DNA from: Solirubrobacteraceae bacterium
GTDB lineage: Bacteria; Actinomycetota; Thermoleophilia; Solirubrobacterales; Solirubrobacteraceae
Direction: 5' to 3'
Assembly: GCA_024710825.1 (NCBI GenBank)
Contig: JANJUA010000113.1
Span: forward strand, 1 to 6,212
DNA: 6,212 nt
Below, piece by piece: positions 6,151 through 6,212 of the stretch. The stretch's first letter is position 1; every line of letters begins with the position of its first letter. The translations under genes were made by a program, and so were the position numbers. A model generated the notes under the pieces. It was given only the letters and a program-made list of their open reading frames with translations. It searched no databases and had not been told where the DNA came from.

Positions 6151-6210
6151 GCGGGCGGCCCACCTGCTCAGGCCGCGCGCGCCGGCCGCGCGCCCGGGAG
6201 GGCCGCCCGC
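6151..6210. repeat. Perfect 11-bp inverted repeat with nested hairpin, candidate terminator
   Basis: GCGGGCGGCCC at 6151-6161 is exactly complementary to GGGCCGCCCGC at 6200-6210. Between them lies a second perfect 7-bp stem, GCGCGCG (6175-6181) with CGCGCGC (6187-6193), closing a 5-nt loop. The structure begins 20 nt after the DUF427 stop and could end its transcription. There is no T-run in the visible sequence on the plus side, and the window ends 2 nt after the repeat. Two minus-strand frames also stay open here to stops at 6168-6170 and 6127-6129, so it could instead overlap the 3' end of a convergent gene entering from the right. Confidence 0.4.
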
Positions 6211-6212
6211 AG

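Noticed and set aside
6127..6212. 3' end of a convergent minus-strand gene entering from the right
   Set aside because: Two minus-strand frames remain open to the window edge (stops at 6168-6170 and 6127-6129), but fewer than 30 residues are visible and neither has a recognisable motif.

Overview
This is a very GC-rich chromosomal window (roughly 70% GC, with strong G/C preference at third codon positions). It looks like an actinobacterium. The gene order disA-carD-ispD-ispF is the conserved actinobacterial one also found in Mycobacterium tuberculosis. The extra PHP-family phosphatase between ispD and ispF and the overall protein style suggest the Thermoleophilia/Solirubrobacterales branch; that placement is an inference from memory, not a search result.

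Layout, left to right. Positions 1-242 (+) hold the C-terminal end of a response-regulator receiver domain cut by the window edge. It converges on, and overlaps by its stop codon, a five-gene minus-strand cluster read from right to left: disA (4007-2895), carD (2855-2274), ispD (2264-1587), a PHP/histidinol-phosphatase-like gene (1551-712) and ispF (715-239). Gaps are 39, 9, 35 and -4 nt, so this is very probably one operon. A candidate -10 element lies just upstream of disA. Further upstream on the same strand (5325-4075) is a secreted or membrane-anchored TPM-like protein with a Gly-rich tail. Divergent from it, across 43 bp, is a tandem DUF427 protein (5369-6130, +). The last 82 bp hold a strong 11-bp inverted repeat.

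The operon combines a DNA-scanning c-di-AMP synthase (DisA), an RNA polymerase-binding transcription factor (CarD), two steps of the MEP isoprenoid pathway (IspD makes CDP-ME, IspF makes MEcPP) and a metal-dependent phosphoesterase. It therefore ties genome-integrity signalling and transcription control to isoprenoid precursor supply by co-transcription.

The most unusual sequence features are these. carD has no ATG, GTG or TTG start that would preserve its conserved N-terminal fold, and the best start is an ATC codon behind a near-perfect Shine-Dalgarno. DisA carries DGG in place of the canonical DGA motif. disA, carD and ispD all lie in one reading frame separated only by single stop codons. 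The membrane protein has a Cys/His-containing cytoplasmic segment of unknown role. I see no mobile element, CRISPR array, tRNA or rRNA, and no obviously new multi-gene system.
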